Of a DNA stretch of 64,000 nucleotides, positions 43,226 to 53,252 are shown one piece after another. Both the position numbers and the translations under genes were made by a program. Under the pieces are notes generated by a model, which was not told the origin of the DNA, ran no database searches, and worked only from the letters and a program-made list of their open reading frames with translations. Each line of letters opens with the position of its first letter. Position 1 is the first letter of the stretch. Source of the stretch: Burkholderia sp. Bp9143 (GTDB taxonomy: Bacteria; Pseudomonadota; Gammaproteobacteria; Burkholderiales; Burkholderiaceae); NCBI RefSeq assembly GCF_003853645.1, contig NZ_QTPO01000003.1, positions 174,145 to 238,144 of the forward strand. The letters run 5' to 3'.

Positions 43226-44412
43226 GCCAGCGTAAACATCGGACGGTTTGTCGCAGGCTCCGCCGCACGCCCCGTCAGCAGCAGGTCGAGCAGATCGCGC
43301 ACGCTGCGGATCGCGTTGCCGAACGGCAGCGCCTCGCGGCCGCGGAAGAACAGGCCGTTCGCGACGTCGCCGCGCAATGCGGCCGCGAGCCGCGTGTCGA
43401 TGCAGAAATGGCCGAACTTTTCGATACCGTCGCGCAGCCCGCAGACGCTCAGGCATTCAAGTGCGGTCGGGCAGCGCTGCTTGAACGCGCCGAGCTTGTC
43501 GCGAATGCGCGTTTCGTTGCGCAGGTAGCGATCGAGCCAGGGTGTCTTCACCGCGCGCGCCGGCAGTCCCGTCACGCTGACGAATTCGACGATGTCGTCC
43601 GGCAGCGCATCGGCCAGCACGCGCTTGAAATTCGGATGCGCGTCGCCCTCTTCCGTCACCGCGAACGGCGTTCCCACCTGCACGCCGTTCGCGCCGGCCG
43701 CGAGCGCCGCATGCACCGTGTCATGACTGTTGATGCCGCCCGCGACGATCAGCGGGATCGCATCGCGCGCCAGGCCGAGCGACGCCATCACCTGCGCGGT
43801 TTCGTCGAGCACGCGCGCGAAATCGAAGCGCGCATCGTGCATGTCGTCGATCTGCGTGACGCCGAGGTGGCCGCCCGCATGCGCGGGATGCTCGATCACG
43901 ATCGCATCGGGCAGCCGCCCCTTCTTCATCCACTTCTTCAGCACCAGCGCGATCCCGCGGCTGTCCGACAGGATCGGGATCAGCGCGATGTCGTGGCCGT
44001 GCGTGAGATCGGGCAGATCGAGCGGCAGGCCGGCGCCCATCACGATCGCGTCCGCGCCTTCGTCGCACGCGACGCGCACGTAGTCCGCATGCGCGCTCAC
44101 CGCCTTCATCACGTTGACCGCGATCATCCCGCGTCCTTCGCTGTAGGTCTTCGCGAGGCGAATCTCGCGCGCGAGCGCCTCGAGGTTCGCTGCCTCGAGC
44201 GTCGCACGATCGGGATTCGCGCGACAGCGCGCGAGCAGGTCCGCGTGATGGTGACGCAGGTCGATGCTGGCGATCGTGCCGAGCGCGCCTTCGCGGGCGA
44301 CGCTGCCCGCGAGGCGGTGCGCGGAGATGCCGACGCCCATGCCGCCCTGCACCACGGGCAGCAAGGTGCGGCCGCGAATCGTGAGCGGCGGGAAGGAAGT
44401 GCGTGCGGTCAT
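43222..44412 (-). CDS. Nitronate monooxygenase family flavoprotein
   Basis: A 396-residue FMN-dependent TIM-barrel protein of the 2-nitropropane dioxygenase/nitronate monooxygenase family. Visible elements are LLPVVQGGMGVGISAHRLAGSVAREGALGTI at the N terminus (the GGMGVG pattern), IVIEHPAHAGGHLG (the HxxxAGGH flavin-binding and catalytic His region) and AGGINSHDTVHAALAAGANGVQVGTPFAVTEE (phosphate clamp). It detoxifies alkyl nitronates in studied members; some relatives act as enoyl reductases or with other flavin substrates. The tail (GLRDGIEKFGHFCIDTRLAAALRGD) is cysteine-containing and longer than in short NMOs. It is followed by ompW. Confidence 0.9.
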   Translation of the reverse strand: MTARTSFPPLTIRGRTLLPVVQGGMGVGISAHRLAGSVAREGALGTIASIDLRHHHADLLARCRANPDRATLEAANLEALAREIRLAKTYSEGRGMIAVNVMKAVSAHADYVRVACDEGADAIVMGAGLPLDLPDLTHGHDIALIPILSDSRGIALVLKKWMKKGRLPDAIVIEHPAHAGGHLGVTQIDDMHDARFDFARVLDETAQVMASLGLARDAIPLIVAGGINSHDTVHAALAAGANGVQVGTPFAVTEEGDAHPNFKRVLADALPDDIVEFVSVTGLPARAVKTPWLDRYLRNETRIRDKLGAFKQRCPTALECLSVCGLRDGIEKFGHFCIDTRLAAALRGDVANGLFFRGREALPFGNAIRSVRDLLDLLLTGRAAEPATNRPMFTLA

Positions 44413-44490
44413 CTGAACCTCGTCGAAACATCGGAAATCGGAAACGCGATGATCGACGATCCACCGGCGCGCACCTTGACGGCCGTCAAT

Positions 44491-44518
44491 AAAAAAACGG
44501 CACGCGAGCGTGCCGTTT
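44491..44518 (-). terminator. Terminator of the aldehyde dehydrogenase gene
   Basis: ACGGCACG and CGTGCCGT form a tight stem, with seven T residues on the minus strand (A-tract 44491-44497). It sits just past the aldehyde dehydrogenase stop. Confidence 0.85.
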
Positions 44519-44540
44519 CGGGTCATGCGGGGTAAAACGC

Positions 44541-45977
44541 TCAGGCCGGATTCGCCGGCTTGAGCTGCATCGACTTGTACTCGAGATACTCTTCGAGCCC
44601 GTACACGCCGTTCTCGCGGCCGTGCCCCGACTGCTTGTAGCCGCCGAACGGCGCGGCGCTGTTCCACGTGCCGCCGTTGATGTCGACCTGCCCCGTGCGG
44701 ATGCGGCGCGCGACGCGCATCGCGCGTTCGTCGCTACCCGCCCACACCGCGCCGCCGAGCCCGTACGGCGAATCGTTCGCGATGCGCACGGCTTCGTCCT
44801 CGTCGCGATACGTGATGATCGACAGCACCGGCCCGAAGATTTCTTCCTGCGCGATCGTCGATTTCGGATCGACGCGGCCAAACACCGTCGGCTTCACGAA
44901 GAAGCCCTTCGCGAGCCCTTCCGGCAGGCCCGTGCCGCCCGTCACGAGTTCCGCGCCGTCGTCGATCCCGCGCTGGATGTAAGCCTGCACGCGCTGCTGC
45001 TGCACGGCCGATGCGAGTGCGCCGAGGCGCGTCGTTTCCTGACGCGGGTCGCCCGCGACATACGCTTCGGCTGCCGCTTTCGCGATCGCGCGCGCCTCGT
45101 CGTAACGCGCCTCCGGCACCAGCAGCCGCGTGTGCGCCGAACAGGTCTGGCCCGCGTTCAGGTAGCACGCGTTGACCGTGCCCTTCACCGCCGTCGCGAA
45201 ATCGGCATCGTCTAGGATCACCGACGCCGACTTGCCGCCCAGTTCGAGCGCGACGCGCTTCACGCCCGCGGCCGCGAGTTCGGCCACGCGCTTGCCGGCG
45301 CGCGTCGAACCCGTGAACGACACCATGTCGACGTCCGGATCGGTCGCCAGCACCTCGCCGACGACCGGGCCATAACCGCACACGAGGTTGAACACCCCCG
45401 GCGGCAGGCCCGCTTCGTGAATCGCCTCCGCGAGCATGAACGCGTTGAGCGGCGCGACTTCGGACGGTTTCAGGACGACCGTGCAGCCTGCCGCGAGCGC
45501 CGGCGCGACCTTCAGCGTGACCTGGTTGAGCGGGTAGTTCCACGGCGTGATCGCCGCGACGACGCCGACCGGCTCGCGCACCACCAGCGAGTTGCCGACC
45601 GTCGCCTCGAATTCGAACGATTCGGCGAGCTTCGCGTATGCCTTCCAGTTGTAGATCGGGCCGCCGACCTGGATCGCGCGCGACAGCTTGATCGGCATCC
45701 CGACTTCGCCGGTGATCGATTGCGCGAGTTCCTCGCTGCGCGCCTGCAGGCGCTCGACGATCTTGCGCAGGTAGGCCGCGCGCGTCGCGGCCGGCGTCGC
45801 GGCCCACGCGTCGAACGCCGCGCGCGCCGCGCGGATCGCGTCCTGCGCGTCCGACGCCACGCCCTCGGGAATCCGGCCGATCACGGCCTCCGTGCCCGAG
45901 TCGATCACGTCGATCGTGCCCGTTCCGGCCGGTTTGCGCCATGCGCCGTCGATGTAGAACTGGTCGTAGATTTTCAT
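44541..45977 (-). CDS. NAD(P)-dependent aldehyde dehydrogenase
   Basis: A 478-residue aldehyde dehydrogenase. The N terminus is [28 protein letters not shown]. The cofactor and oxyanion loop is [31 protein letters not shown]. The general-base Glu is in [13 protein letters not shown] and the nucleophilic Cys is near residue 280 in [13 protein letters not shown]. The C-terminal [13 protein letters not shown] closes the domain. The substrate is not identifiable, since this clade covers many aliphatic and aromatic aldehydes. It is a single gene with its own terminator. Confidence 0.93.
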   Translation of the reverse strand: MKIYDQFYIDGAWRKPAGTGTIDVIDSGTEAVIGRIPEGVASDAQDAIRAARAAFDAWAATPAATRAAYLRKIVERLQARSEELAQSITGEVGMPIKLSRAIQVGGPIYNWKAYAKLAESFEFEATVGNSLVVREPVGVVAAITPWNYPLNQVTLKVAPALAAGCTVVLKPSEVAPLNAFMLAEAIHEAGLPPGVFNLVCGYGPVVGEVLATDPDVDMVSFTGSTRAGKRVAELAAAGVKRVALELGGKSASVILDDADFATAVKGTVNACYLNAGQTCSAHTRLLVPEARYDEARAIAKAAAEAYVAGDPRQETTRLGALASAVQQQRVQAYIQRGIDDGAELVTGGTGLPEGLAKGFFVKPTVFGRVDPKSTIAQEEIFGPVLSIITYRDEDEAVRIANDSPYGLGGAVWAGSDERAMRVARRIRTGQVDINGGTWNSAAPFGGYKQSGHGRENGVYGLEEYLEYKSMQLKPANPA

Positions 45978-46232
45978 CGCTTCCTGTCTCCCGGAAAACG
46001 GCCATTCTAACGAGTGTGGCGCAGCTCCGCGATGACGCCGGACGAGACCGCGCGCGCCGCCGAACGGTCCGCACGGACGCCGGCGAACGGGCGCCGGACG
46101 CCTGCTGCACGCGGCTGCGGCATCCGCGCCACGCCGTCGCACCACGTGGCCCGCATCGTGCTATGTTTTTACTATGGGCGCCGGCCGCTGCAGGCCGCGC
46201 CACCCGGAATCGATGCCTTCGTGAGCGCTGCC

Positions 46233-46598
46233 ATGACCGACGCATCCCATATCCTCGGCTCGCAAGATCGCCTGGAGCTGCTGTGCTGGCTCACCTGCGG
46301 CAATCTCGGCGCGTTTTACCTGAACGAATCCTGGCCGGACGCATCGTTCCAGGTGCAGGCCGCGCACCGCTGGCTCGACCGCCATCACCGGCAGTCCGAC
46401 TGGCTCGCGATCGCTAAGCTGGCCGCGCTGGCGCAGGACATCGCGAAGCGGCACGCCGACTTCGTCGATGCGTCGTGGGCGCGCGACGCGGTCGAGGAAA
46501 TCGTCGATACCGACGATCTCGACTACCGGGCGAAACTCGTGCAATGGGTGTACGAAGACTGCTGCAAGGCGCTCGCCGACAAGCGGCTCGCGGATTGA
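46233..46598 (+). CDS. Hypothetical protein, 121 aa
   Basis: A 121-residue soluble helical protein that I do not recognise. It is rich in Trp, Asp and Leu (DRLELLCWLTCGNLGAFYLNESWPDASFQ) and has no signal peptide or membrane segment. Its body looks coding: normal bias and no low complexity. The ATG at 46233 is preferred over an upstream start in the same frame at 46014, since the intervening residues are Arg/Pro-rich filler. It is flanked by a divergent aldehyde dehydrogenase gene and a convergent ABC-F gene. No functional claim is made. Confidence 0.6.
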   Translation: MTDASHILGSQDRLELLCWLTCGNLGAFYLNESWPDASFQVQAAHRWLDRHHRQSDWLAIAKLAALAQDIAKRHADFVDASWARDAVEEIVDTDDLDYRAKLVQWVYEDCCKALADKRLAD

Positions 46599-46748
46599 CG
46601 CGCCGGGCGGCGCGCGAGGTGGCGGTACTCATGTAGCGTTCGCGGCGGCTGCCGGCCGAGAACGGCGCCGCCGCGTCGAATCGTCATCGCGGATGCGACG
46701 CCCGACCTGACATTTCCCCTTCAATGGCGCATCCGCCCCGATACGAAA

Positions 46749-46778
46749 AAGCCCGCCAGGCTTCCACCTGGCGGGCTT
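46749..46778 (-). terminator. Terminator of the ABC-F gene
   Basis: AAGCCCGCCAGG and CCTGGCGGGCTT pair perfectly around a 6-nt loop, with a short T-run (A-tract 46746-46750) on the minus strand. It is placed about 40 bp past the ABC-F stop. Confidence 0.85.
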
Positions 46779-46814
46779 CCGGTACATCAAGGTCGGGCTT
46801 GACCGCCCGGGCAC

Positions 46815-48407
46815 TTACTCCTGCCCCTGGCTCGTCAGGAACTCCTCGTAATTGCCGCCGAAGTCGAACAGCGTGCCGTCCGTGCGCACTTCGATGATCC
46901 GGTTCGCCAGCCCGCTCACGAATTCGCGGTCGTGCGACACGAAGATCAGCGTGCCTTCGAACTGCTCGAGCGCGATCTGCAGCGACTCGATCGACTCCAT
47001 GTCCATGTGGTTGGTCGGCTCGTCCATCAGCAGCACGTTGTGGCGGCCGAGCATCAGCTTGCCCCAGATCATGCGGCCCTTCTCGCCGCCCGACAGCACC
47101 TTCACCGACTTCTTGATGTCGTCCGACGAGAACAGGAGGCGGCCCAGCGTGCCGCGTACCATCGTTTCGTCATCGCCGTCCTTGCGGTACTGGTCGATCC
47201 AGTCCATCAGCGTGATGTCGTTCGGGAACTCCTCGTACGTGTCCTGCGGCATATAGCCGACATTCGCGTTCTCGGACCACTTCACCGTGCCGTGCTCGAG
47301 TTCCAGCGCGCCGAGCAGCGAACGCAGCAGCGTCGTCTTGCCCGCGCCGTTCTCGCCGATGATCGCGATGCGCTCGCCCGGCTGCACCGACAGGTTGAAA
47401 TTCTGGAAGATCGTGCGCTCGTACTTCTTCGTGATGTCTTCGGCGACCACCGCGACGTTGTGCAGCTTCTTCTCGAACTCGAAGCGGATGAACGGGTTCT
47501 GGCGCGACGACGGCTTGAATTCCTCGATCTTGATCTTGTCGATCTGCTTCGCGCGGCTCGTTGCCTGGCGGGCCTTCGACTTGTTCGCCGAGAAGCGGCG
47601 CACGAAGTCCTGCAGTTCGGCCACGCGCTCCTTCGCGCGCGCGTTCGCCGCGGCCTGGCGCTCGCGCGCCTGTGCCGATGCGAGCATGTAGTCGTCGTAG
47701 TTGCCCGGCCAGACCTTCAGCGTGCCGAAGTCCATGTCGGCCATGTGCGTGCACACCGAGTTCAGGAAGTGACGATCGTGCGAGATGATGATCATCGTCG
47801 AGTTGTACTCGTTGAGCGTGTGCTCGAGCCAACGGATCGAGTTGATGTCGAGGTTGTTGGTCGGTTCGTCGAGCAGCAGCACGTCCGGCTTCGAGAACAG
47901 CGCCTGCGCGAGCAGCACGCGCAGCTTCCAGCCCGGGGCGACGTCGGCCATCGTGCCGTTGTGGAACTTCTCCTCGATGCCGATGCCGAGCAGCAGCGCG
48001 CCAGCGCGCGCCTCGGCGTCGTAGCCGCCGTATTCGGCGAACTTGCCTTCGAGCTCGGCCGCGTGCATGTAGTCGTCGTCGGTGGCTTCCGGGTTCGCGT
48101 AGATCGCGTCGCGCTCGGTCATCGCGGCCCACATTTCGGTGTGACCCATCATCACGACGTCGAGCACGCGCACGTCTTCATACGCGAACTGGTCCTGGCG
48201 CAGCTTGCCCAGGCGCACGTTCGGCTCCAGCGCGACGTTCCCGGCGCTCGGCTCGAGGTCGCTGCCGAGAATCTTCATGAACGTCGACTTGCCGCAGCCG
48301 TTCGCGCCGATCAGACCATAGCGGTTGCCCTCGCCGAATTTGACCGAGATATTCTCGAACAAGGGCTTCGGCCCGAATTGCATCGTGATGTTGGCAGTAG
48401 AAAGCAC
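46815..48407 (-). CDS. ABC-F family ATPase, YbiT-like
   Basis: A 530-residue soluble protein with two nucleotide-binding domains and no membrane part, typical of ribosome-acting ABC-F proteins. Domain 1 has Walker [10 protein letters not shown], the degenerate signature [14 protein letters not shown] and DEPTNNLD. Domain 2 has [22 protein letters not shown] and DEPTNHMD. The APGWKLR signature variant and the linker [29 protein letters not shown] are those of YbiT. It lacks the longer arm or C-terminal extension of Uup. Its role at the ribosomal E-site is known for the family only. Confidence 0.92.
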   Translation of the reverse strand: MLSTANITMQFGPKPLFENISVKFGEGNRYGLIGANGCGKSTFMKILGSDLEPSAGNVALEPNVRLGKLRQDQFAYEDVRVLDVVMMGHTEMWAAMTERDAIYANPEATDDDYMHAAELEGKFAEYGGYDAEARAGALLLGIGIEEKFHNGTMADVAPGWKLRVLLAQALFSKPDVLLLDEPTNNLDINSIRWLEHTLNEYNSTMIIISHDRHFLNSVCTHMADMDFGTLKVWPGNYDDYMLASAQARERQAAANARAKERVAELQDFVRRFSANKSKARQATSRAKQIDKIKIEEFKPSSRQNPFIRFEFEKKLHNVAVVAEDITKKYERTIFQNFNLSVQPGERIAIIGENGAGKTTLLRSLLGALELEHGTVKWSENANVGYMPQDTYEEFPNDITLMDWIDQYRKDGDDETMVRGTLGRLLFSSDDIKKSVKVLSGGEKGRMIWGKLMLGRHNVLLMDEPTNHMDMESIESLQIALEQFEGTLIFVSHDREFVSGLANRIIEVRTDGTLFDFGGNYEEFLTSQGQE

Positions 48408-48541
48408 GGCAGGTCCCGTAAGAGAGAAATCGACGGAAAACCGTGTATTTTAGCAGGTGTCGGAGAAACTGCCGACCGCACTGTTCCGGCCCCGCCAGCC
48501 GGGCCGCTGCGCGTGGCGCCGGCGCCCGCCTTCGGGCACGG

Positions 48542-50830
48542 TCACTTGCCGGCCTTCGCCGCTGCCCTCTGTGCCACCTTCTCCTTCATCTGCCCGAACA
48601 GCTCCGAGCACGGCACGTCGCGGTTGTTGCTCGGCGCGATCAGCGGAATCAGCGCCGCGAACGGGTTGATCAGGCCCAGCCCGACCATCGCGCCGGCGCG
48701 CAGCGCGAGCGCACCCGCATCCACGCCGACCTTCGGATTCTTGAACGTGCCCTTCGCGTACAGCGGCGAGCGCAGCGAGAAGATCCGGAAACCCTTCGTG
48801 TGCGGATGGATCTTCAGGTCAAGCGATTCGTCGCGCAGGCTGATCGGGCCGTCGACGTTGATCAGCGCGTCGTCCGTATCGAGCGCGAACACCTTCGGGT
48901 CGAGCATGCCGTCGGTCGCGACGAAATCGATCGCCGCGCAATTGATGTTCACGTCTCGATTGCCGAACAGCTTCTCGTAGACGACGTTCGCGACGTTCAG
49001 CCCCGCCGCCTCCATCAGCAGGCGGCTGATGCGGCCGTCCGTGACGAGCGCCTTCACTTCGCCGGTCGATGTCGCCGCGAGCGCGGCCGGCGAGTTGCCG
49101 GTCGCCGACAGCGACGCGTCGCCGTTGATCTCGCCGAGCGCCGACTGCATCACCTTCTGCGTGGGGAACAACTGCTTGAGCTTCAGGTGACGCGCGGCCA
49201 GCGTGAAGCGGCCCTTGAGCGGCGTGCGGCTGCCGTCCAGATGCGCGGTCGTCGCGAGCGTGCCACCCGCGACGCCGAACTGCAGCGGTTCGAGCGACAG
49301 GACGCCGTCCTGCATCACGATGTGCGTGTACAGGTTGGAAATCGGCAGTTGCGGGCTCTTGATCAGCTTGCGGCCGGTGAACTTCACGTCCGCGTCGATC
49401 GCGCTCCAGCGCTCGGTACGGAACGTCTCGACCGGCAGCACGCGGTCCGGCGGCTGGCGTGTCGTGTCGCCACGCTTGGCCTTGCTCGCGGCCGTGTCCG
49501 CGCCGATCACCGGCGCGAGATCGGAGAATTGCAGCAGGTTCGACACGAGCTCGCCCGACAGCTTCGGCCGCGGCTCGCGCTGCGCCCACGTGAGCGTGCC
49601 GCCGAGATCGCTGCCGCCGACGCGGCCGTTGAAGTTCTCGTAGCGGAACGTGCTCGCGTGCGGCTTGAAGTTGCCGATCAGGCGCCCCTCGGTCGCATAC
49701 GGCGGCGTGTCGGGCAGCGTGATGCCGGTAATCTGGTAAAGGTGCGACATCGACGTGCCCTGCAGCCACAGCCGCAGGTCGAGCGCCGCGAGATGCATCG
49801 GGTCGGTCAGCGTGCCGACGATCGCGAGCCGCGTGTCGCCGGCCTTCACGTCGGCCTGCAGCGGGAACGGTTGTGTCGTCTTCTCGACCGCCAGCACGCC
49901 GCCCACCTTGCCGGTGCCGCTGATCGGCACGTTCTTGTAGCGGCCGTCGACCTTGAGCCCGAACGCATAGGTCGGGCCGGACGGCTTCGCGGGCGCGGCG
50001 ACACCGGATGCACCGCTCGCGCCGGATGCCGGTGCGGCCGTCGATGCAGAGGAAACCGAAGTAGCCGGAGCGACGGTGGACGCACCCGACGCCGCGACGG
50101 CAGACGCCCCGCTCGCCTCCTGCACCGCCGACGCACCCGATGCGGCCTCGGCACTCGCCTTCGCGCTCAGTTGCGCGGCGCCGCGCTTGCCGACGCGCTG
50201 CGCCGATGCCGCACGCGACGTCTGTTCCTGTTCCTTCAGCACGTCGCCGAGCGGAATCGGCTGGCCCAGCGTATCGATCGCGACCGTGAGATCGGCCTTC
50301 GTGATCGCATCGCGATACGTGACGATGCCCTTCGCGAACCCGAAGCTGTCGAGCCGCACCTTCCACGGCGACGGCTGCGCCGATTGCTTGAACTGGAAGG
50401 TCCACGTATTGCGGCCGTCCGCGAGCCGCTCGAGGTCGACCGCGGGATTGACGACATCGATCGACGGAATGACGATCTCGTGCGCGAGGAGCGGCAGGAC
50501 CGCGAGATCGAAATGCGCGGCATCGAGCGTGACGAACTTGGGCCCCTTCGCCCAGTCGGGATTGCCGATCTCGAGTTGCGTGGCCGAGAAGTTCGGCCAG
50601 GGCACCCATGCGCGCCAGCCCGTCTCGCCGTCGGGACGGCGCCAGCCGACCTTGAGATCGCCGTTGATCGCGAACGGGCGGCCGAGCGCGCCGCTCACCT
50701 GTTCGTTGACCCACGGCTTCGCGCGGTTCCAGTCGAACGTGAAGATAAAGATGCCGGCGGCCGCGACGATCAGTGCGACGATGCCGACGATCCATGCAGC
50801 CGATTTGCCGATGGCTCGGGCTAGCGTCAT
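48542..50830 (-). CDS. AsmA family inner-membrane-anchored protein
   Basis: A 762-residue AsmA/YdbH-type protein. One N-terminal transmembrane helix (IVGIVALIVAAAGIFIFTF) anchors it, and the rest is periplasmic beta-rich sequence. The AsmA start NRAKPWVNEQVSGALGRPFAINGDLKVGW and C-terminal CAAIDFVATDGMLDPKVFALDTDDALINVDGPISLRDESLDLKIHP are family hallmarks. An Ala/Ser/Gly-rich low-complexity insert at about 220-280 separates the N-terminal domain from the core. Such proteins are thought to carry phospholipid between membranes. The start at 50830 gives the helix its normal position; the earlier frame start adds 23 residues. Confidence 0.9.
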   Translation of the reverse strand: MTLARAIGKSAAWIVGIVALIVAAAGIFIFTFDWNRAKPWVNEQVSGALGRPFAINGDLKVGWRRPDGETGWRAWVPWPNFSATQLEIGNPDWAKGPKFVTLDAAHFDLAVLPLLAHEIVIPSIDVVNPAVDLERLADGRNTWTFQFKQSAQPSPWKVRLDSFGFAKGIVTYRDAITKADLTVAIDTLGQPIPLGDVLKEQEQTSRAASAQRVGKRGAAQLSAKASAEAASGASAVQEASGASAVAASGASTVAPATSVSSASTAAPASGASGASGVAAPAKPSGPTYAFGLKVDGRYKNVPISGTGKVGGVLAVEKTTQPFPLQADVKAGDTRLAIVGTLTDPMHLAALDLRLWLQGTSMSHLYQITGITLPDTPPYATEGRLIGNFKPHASTFRYENFNGRVGGSDLGGTLTWAQREPRPKLSGELVSNLLQFSDLAPVIGADTAASKAKRGDTTRQPPDRVLPVETFRTERWSAIDADVKFTGRKLIKSPQLPISNLYTHIVMQDGVLSLEPLQFGVAGGTLATTAHLDGSRTPLKGRFTLAARHLKLKQLFPTQKVMQSALGEINGDASLSATGNSPAALAATSTGEVKALVTDGRISRLLMEAAGLNVANVVYEKLFGNRDVNINCAAIDFVATDGMLDPKVFALDTDDALINVDGPISLRDESLDLKIHPHTKGFRIFSLRSPLYAKGTFKNPKVGVDAGALALRAGAMVGLGLINPFAALIPLIAPSNNRDVPCSELFGQMKEKVAQRAAAKAGK

Positions 50831-50982
50831 GGCGGTTCCGTTGTTGTTATGCAGAGTTTGCACGCCATGTCGGGCCACTTGCGTGAGTGAACGAAGCACG
50901 ACACCGGCGGCTTTTCAATCGGTATTATGACGCACGCGGCAGCCACGCTTTGGCGCCATTAACGCTTTTTTTCATTTGTGAC

Positions 50983-51684
50983 ATGACAGCCCCAAACGGT
51001 CTCATCGAAGCGCAGCACATCACGCGCCGCGACGCCAGCAGCGGAAAGACATTGTTGGTGCCGACCGACTTCAGCCTCGCCGCGGGATCGCGAATTGCTG
51101 TCACGGGACCGTCGGGCTCCGGAAAGAGCGTGCTGCTGCGCGCGCTCGCGTTGCTCGATCCGCTCGACGGCGGTCACATCCTGTGGCGCGGCAAACAGAT
51201 CAGGCGCGGCGCGATTCCGCGCTACCGGCGCAGCGTCGCCTACGTGCGCCAGCGGCCCGCGCAGATGGACGGCACCGTCGAAGCGCAATTGCGCTACCCG
51301 TACTCGCTCGCGATCTATCGCGACGCGACGTTCGACCGTGCACGCGCCGAAGCACTCGCGGCGCGCGCCGGTCGCGGCGCCGATTTTCTCGACAAGCGTG
51401 CGAGCGAACTGTCGGGCGGCGAAGCGCAGATCGCCGCGCTGCTGCGCGTGCTGCAACTCGACCCCGACGTGCTGCTGCTCGACGAGCCGACGTCCGCGCT
51501 CGACCCCGACTCGACGCGCGCGATCGAAGCGCTCGTCGGCGCATGGTTCGGCGCGGCGCCCGATGCGCGCGCATACATGTGGATCTCGCACGATCCGGCG
51601 CAGGCCACGCGGATCGGCACGATGCGGCTCGTGATGCAGGCCGGCGTGCTGCACGCCGCAAGCACGATGGAGGCCGCACGATGA
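50983..51684 (+). CDS. ABC transporter ATPase (FetA-like)
   Basis: A 233-residue stand-alone ABC ATPase. Walker A is GPSGSGKS, the signature LSGGEAQIAALLR, and Walker [13 protein letters not shown]. The pattern YRRSVAYVRQRPAQMDGTVEAQLRYPYSL is typical of the FetA (YbbL) group. The stop overlaps the permease start by four bases (ATGA). FetAB exports iron and improves resistance to oxidative stress in E. coli, but the metal here is not tested. ATG 50983 is selected because upstream codons run into the promoter. Confidence 0.88.
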   Translation: MTAPNGLIEAQHITRRDASSGKTLLVPTDFSLAAGSRIAVTGPSGSGKSVLLRALALLDPLDGGHILWRGKQIRRGAIPRYRRSVAYVRQRPAQMDGTVEAQLRYPYSLAIYRDATFDRARAEALAARAGRGADFLDKRASELSGGEAQIAALLRVLQLDPDVLLLDEPTSALDPDSTRAIEALVGAWFGAAPDARAYMWISHDPAQATRIGTMRLVMQAGVLHAASTMEAAR

Positions 51685-52484
51685 GCCCGGCACTGCAGGA
51701 CCTGAGTCTCGTCGACGTCGGCATCGCCGCCGCGCTCGTCGCGGTCAACGGCGCGATCTCCGCTTCGCTGTCGCTCGGCCTCGGGCGCAAGCTCGCACTC
51801 GCCGCCGTGCGCACCGTCGTGCAGTTGCTCGCGATCGGCTACGTGCTCGGCTGGGTGTTCGGTCATCCGCACTGGACCGTCGTGCTGCCGCTCACCGCGT
51901 TGATGACGCTGATCGCAGGCTTTGCGGGCGCCGGTCGCGGCAAGCACACGTATCGCGGGCAACGCATCGACAGTATCGCGTCGATCTGGTTCAGCAGCTG
52001 GTTCGTCGCGGCGGTCGGGCTGTTCGTCGTGATCCGCATTCATCCGTGGTACGCGCCGCAATATGCGATCCCGATCCTCGGGATGATCCTCGGCAATACG
52101 CTCACGGGCGTGTCGCTCGGCGTCGAACGGATGATGGAGGAGCTGACCGCACGGCGCGACCGCGTCGAGACCGCGCTCGCACTCGGCGCGACACGCTGGG
52201 AAGCCGCGCAGGACGCCGCGCGGCAGGCCGTGCGCGCGGGCATGCTGCCGACGCTCAATCAGATGGCCGTCGTCGGCGTCGTGAGCCTGCCCGGGATGAT
52301 GACGGGCCAGGTGCTGGCCGGCCAGTCGCCACTGCAGGCCGTGCGCTACCAGATCGTGATCATGTTCCTGATCGCCGCGGCATCCGCGCTCGGCACCGTC
52401 GGCGCGGTGCTGATGACGTATCGCCGGTTGTTCTCCGCCGATCACCGCTTTCTTGCATCGCGGCTCGAGGAACGCGCGCATTGA
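51681..52484 (+). CDS. ABC transporter permease (FetB-like, UPF0014)
   Basis: A 267-residue membrane protein of the UPF0014/FetB family with seven hydrophobic segments. Typical blocks are LGLGRKLALAAVRTVVQLLAIGYVLGWVF, IPILGMILGNTLTGVSLGVERM and RQAVRAGMLPTLNQMAVVGVVSLPGMMTGQVLAGQSPLQAVRYQI, the family's most conserved stretch. It completes the exporter with the overlapping ATPase gene. It is convergent with the PliI-like gene. Confidence 0.9.
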   Translation: MSPALQDLSLVDVGIAAALVAVNGAISASLSLGLGRKLALAAVRTVVQLLAIGYVLGWVFGHPHWTVVLPLTALMTLIAGFAGAGRGKHTYRGQRIDSIASIWFSSWFVAAVGLFVVIRIHPWYAPQYAIPILGMILGNTLTGVSLGVERMMEELTARRDRVETALALGATRWEAAQDAARQAVRAGMLPTLNQMAVVGVVSLPGMMTGQVLAGQSPLQAVRYQIVIMFLIAAASALGTVGAVLMTYRRLFSADHRFLASRLEERAH

Positions 52485-52526
52485 CGCGCGGCGTCGCGAC
52501 GCGGACGGCAGCCGCGTCGCGTGCGG

Positions 52527-53000
52527 TCAGCGGACGGTGCGGCGTTTGCCGAGGGCCTGGCGCAACGCGGCCGTGACATCGGCGTCGGGTGCCAGCCCGT
52601 CGACCGACGCGACGAGCCGCACCGCGCGCGGTGTCGTCACATAGGCCTGCGCACCGACATAACCGCCGCTGCCGGCCGAGCGCGTCGTGACGACGAGCGC
52701 CTGGGGCTCACGCGCGCCGAGATCGGCCGTGAATGCGTCGACGACGGTACCGTCACGCGCATGCAGCACGCCGGTCACGTAGTCGTCCGTATCGAAGCCG
52801 GGCGCGGCATGCGCGGTCGAATACACACGCACCGCGTAGCTGCCGGTCGAACACGGTTCGAGCGCGCCGCTCGACACGACGACGGTCTGCCGTCGCGACG
52901 ACAGCTCGACTTTTTTCACGAAGCTGCAATCGTCGGCCGCCTGCGCATGGGCGGCGACGAATGCAGCGGCCGACAGCAGCACGCGCAGGCGAAGTTTCAT
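52527..53000 (-). CDS. PliI family periplasmic lysozyme inhibitor-like protein
   Basis: A 157-residue exported protein. The signal peptide is residues 1-21 (AHAQA cleavage), and Cys25 and Cys50 may form a disulfide. The core GSYAVRVYS, then DDYVTGVLHARDGTVVDAFTADLG and VVTTRSAGSGGYVGAQAYV, follows the pattern of PliI, the inhibitor of invertebrate-type lysozyme, including the SGGY loop that plugs the enzyme active site. I assign the family by this pattern from memory. Its role would be protection of peptidoglycan against host or predator lysozymes. It stands alone, convergent with fetB. Confidence 0.75.
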   Translation of the reverse strand: MKLRLRVLLSAAAFVAAHAQAADDCSFVKKVELSSRRQTVVVSSGALEPCSTGSYAVRVYSTAHAAPGFDTDDYVTGVLHARDGTVVDAFTADLGAREPQALVVTTRSAGSGGYVGAQAYVTTPRAVRLVASVDGLAPDADVTAALRQALGKRRTVR

Positions 53001-53252
53001 CGGGATGTCGTTCAGGGAAGATGGCGGATGCCGGGAGGATAGCGTGACATCCGCATGACGTCACGCAAGCCGCCGGGCGAATGGCCGCCGCGTCGGCGCG
53101 CGCCGGACGTGACGCGGTCAAACATCAAACAACGGAAAAGCCTGAAGCCGCGCGCCACGAAACCGTCACGCGCGGCCCTGCCCGGATCGGCCGGATACGC
53201 ACCGGCGTTGGTTGCGCGCGCACCGGACGCCTCGCCGACCCGCGCGCGCCGC

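Noticed and set aside
48542..50830. Ala/Ser/Gly repeats in the AsmA protein as a sign of frameshift
   Set aside because: The reading frame is continuous and the family blocks on both sides are in frame; it is a low-complexity linker.
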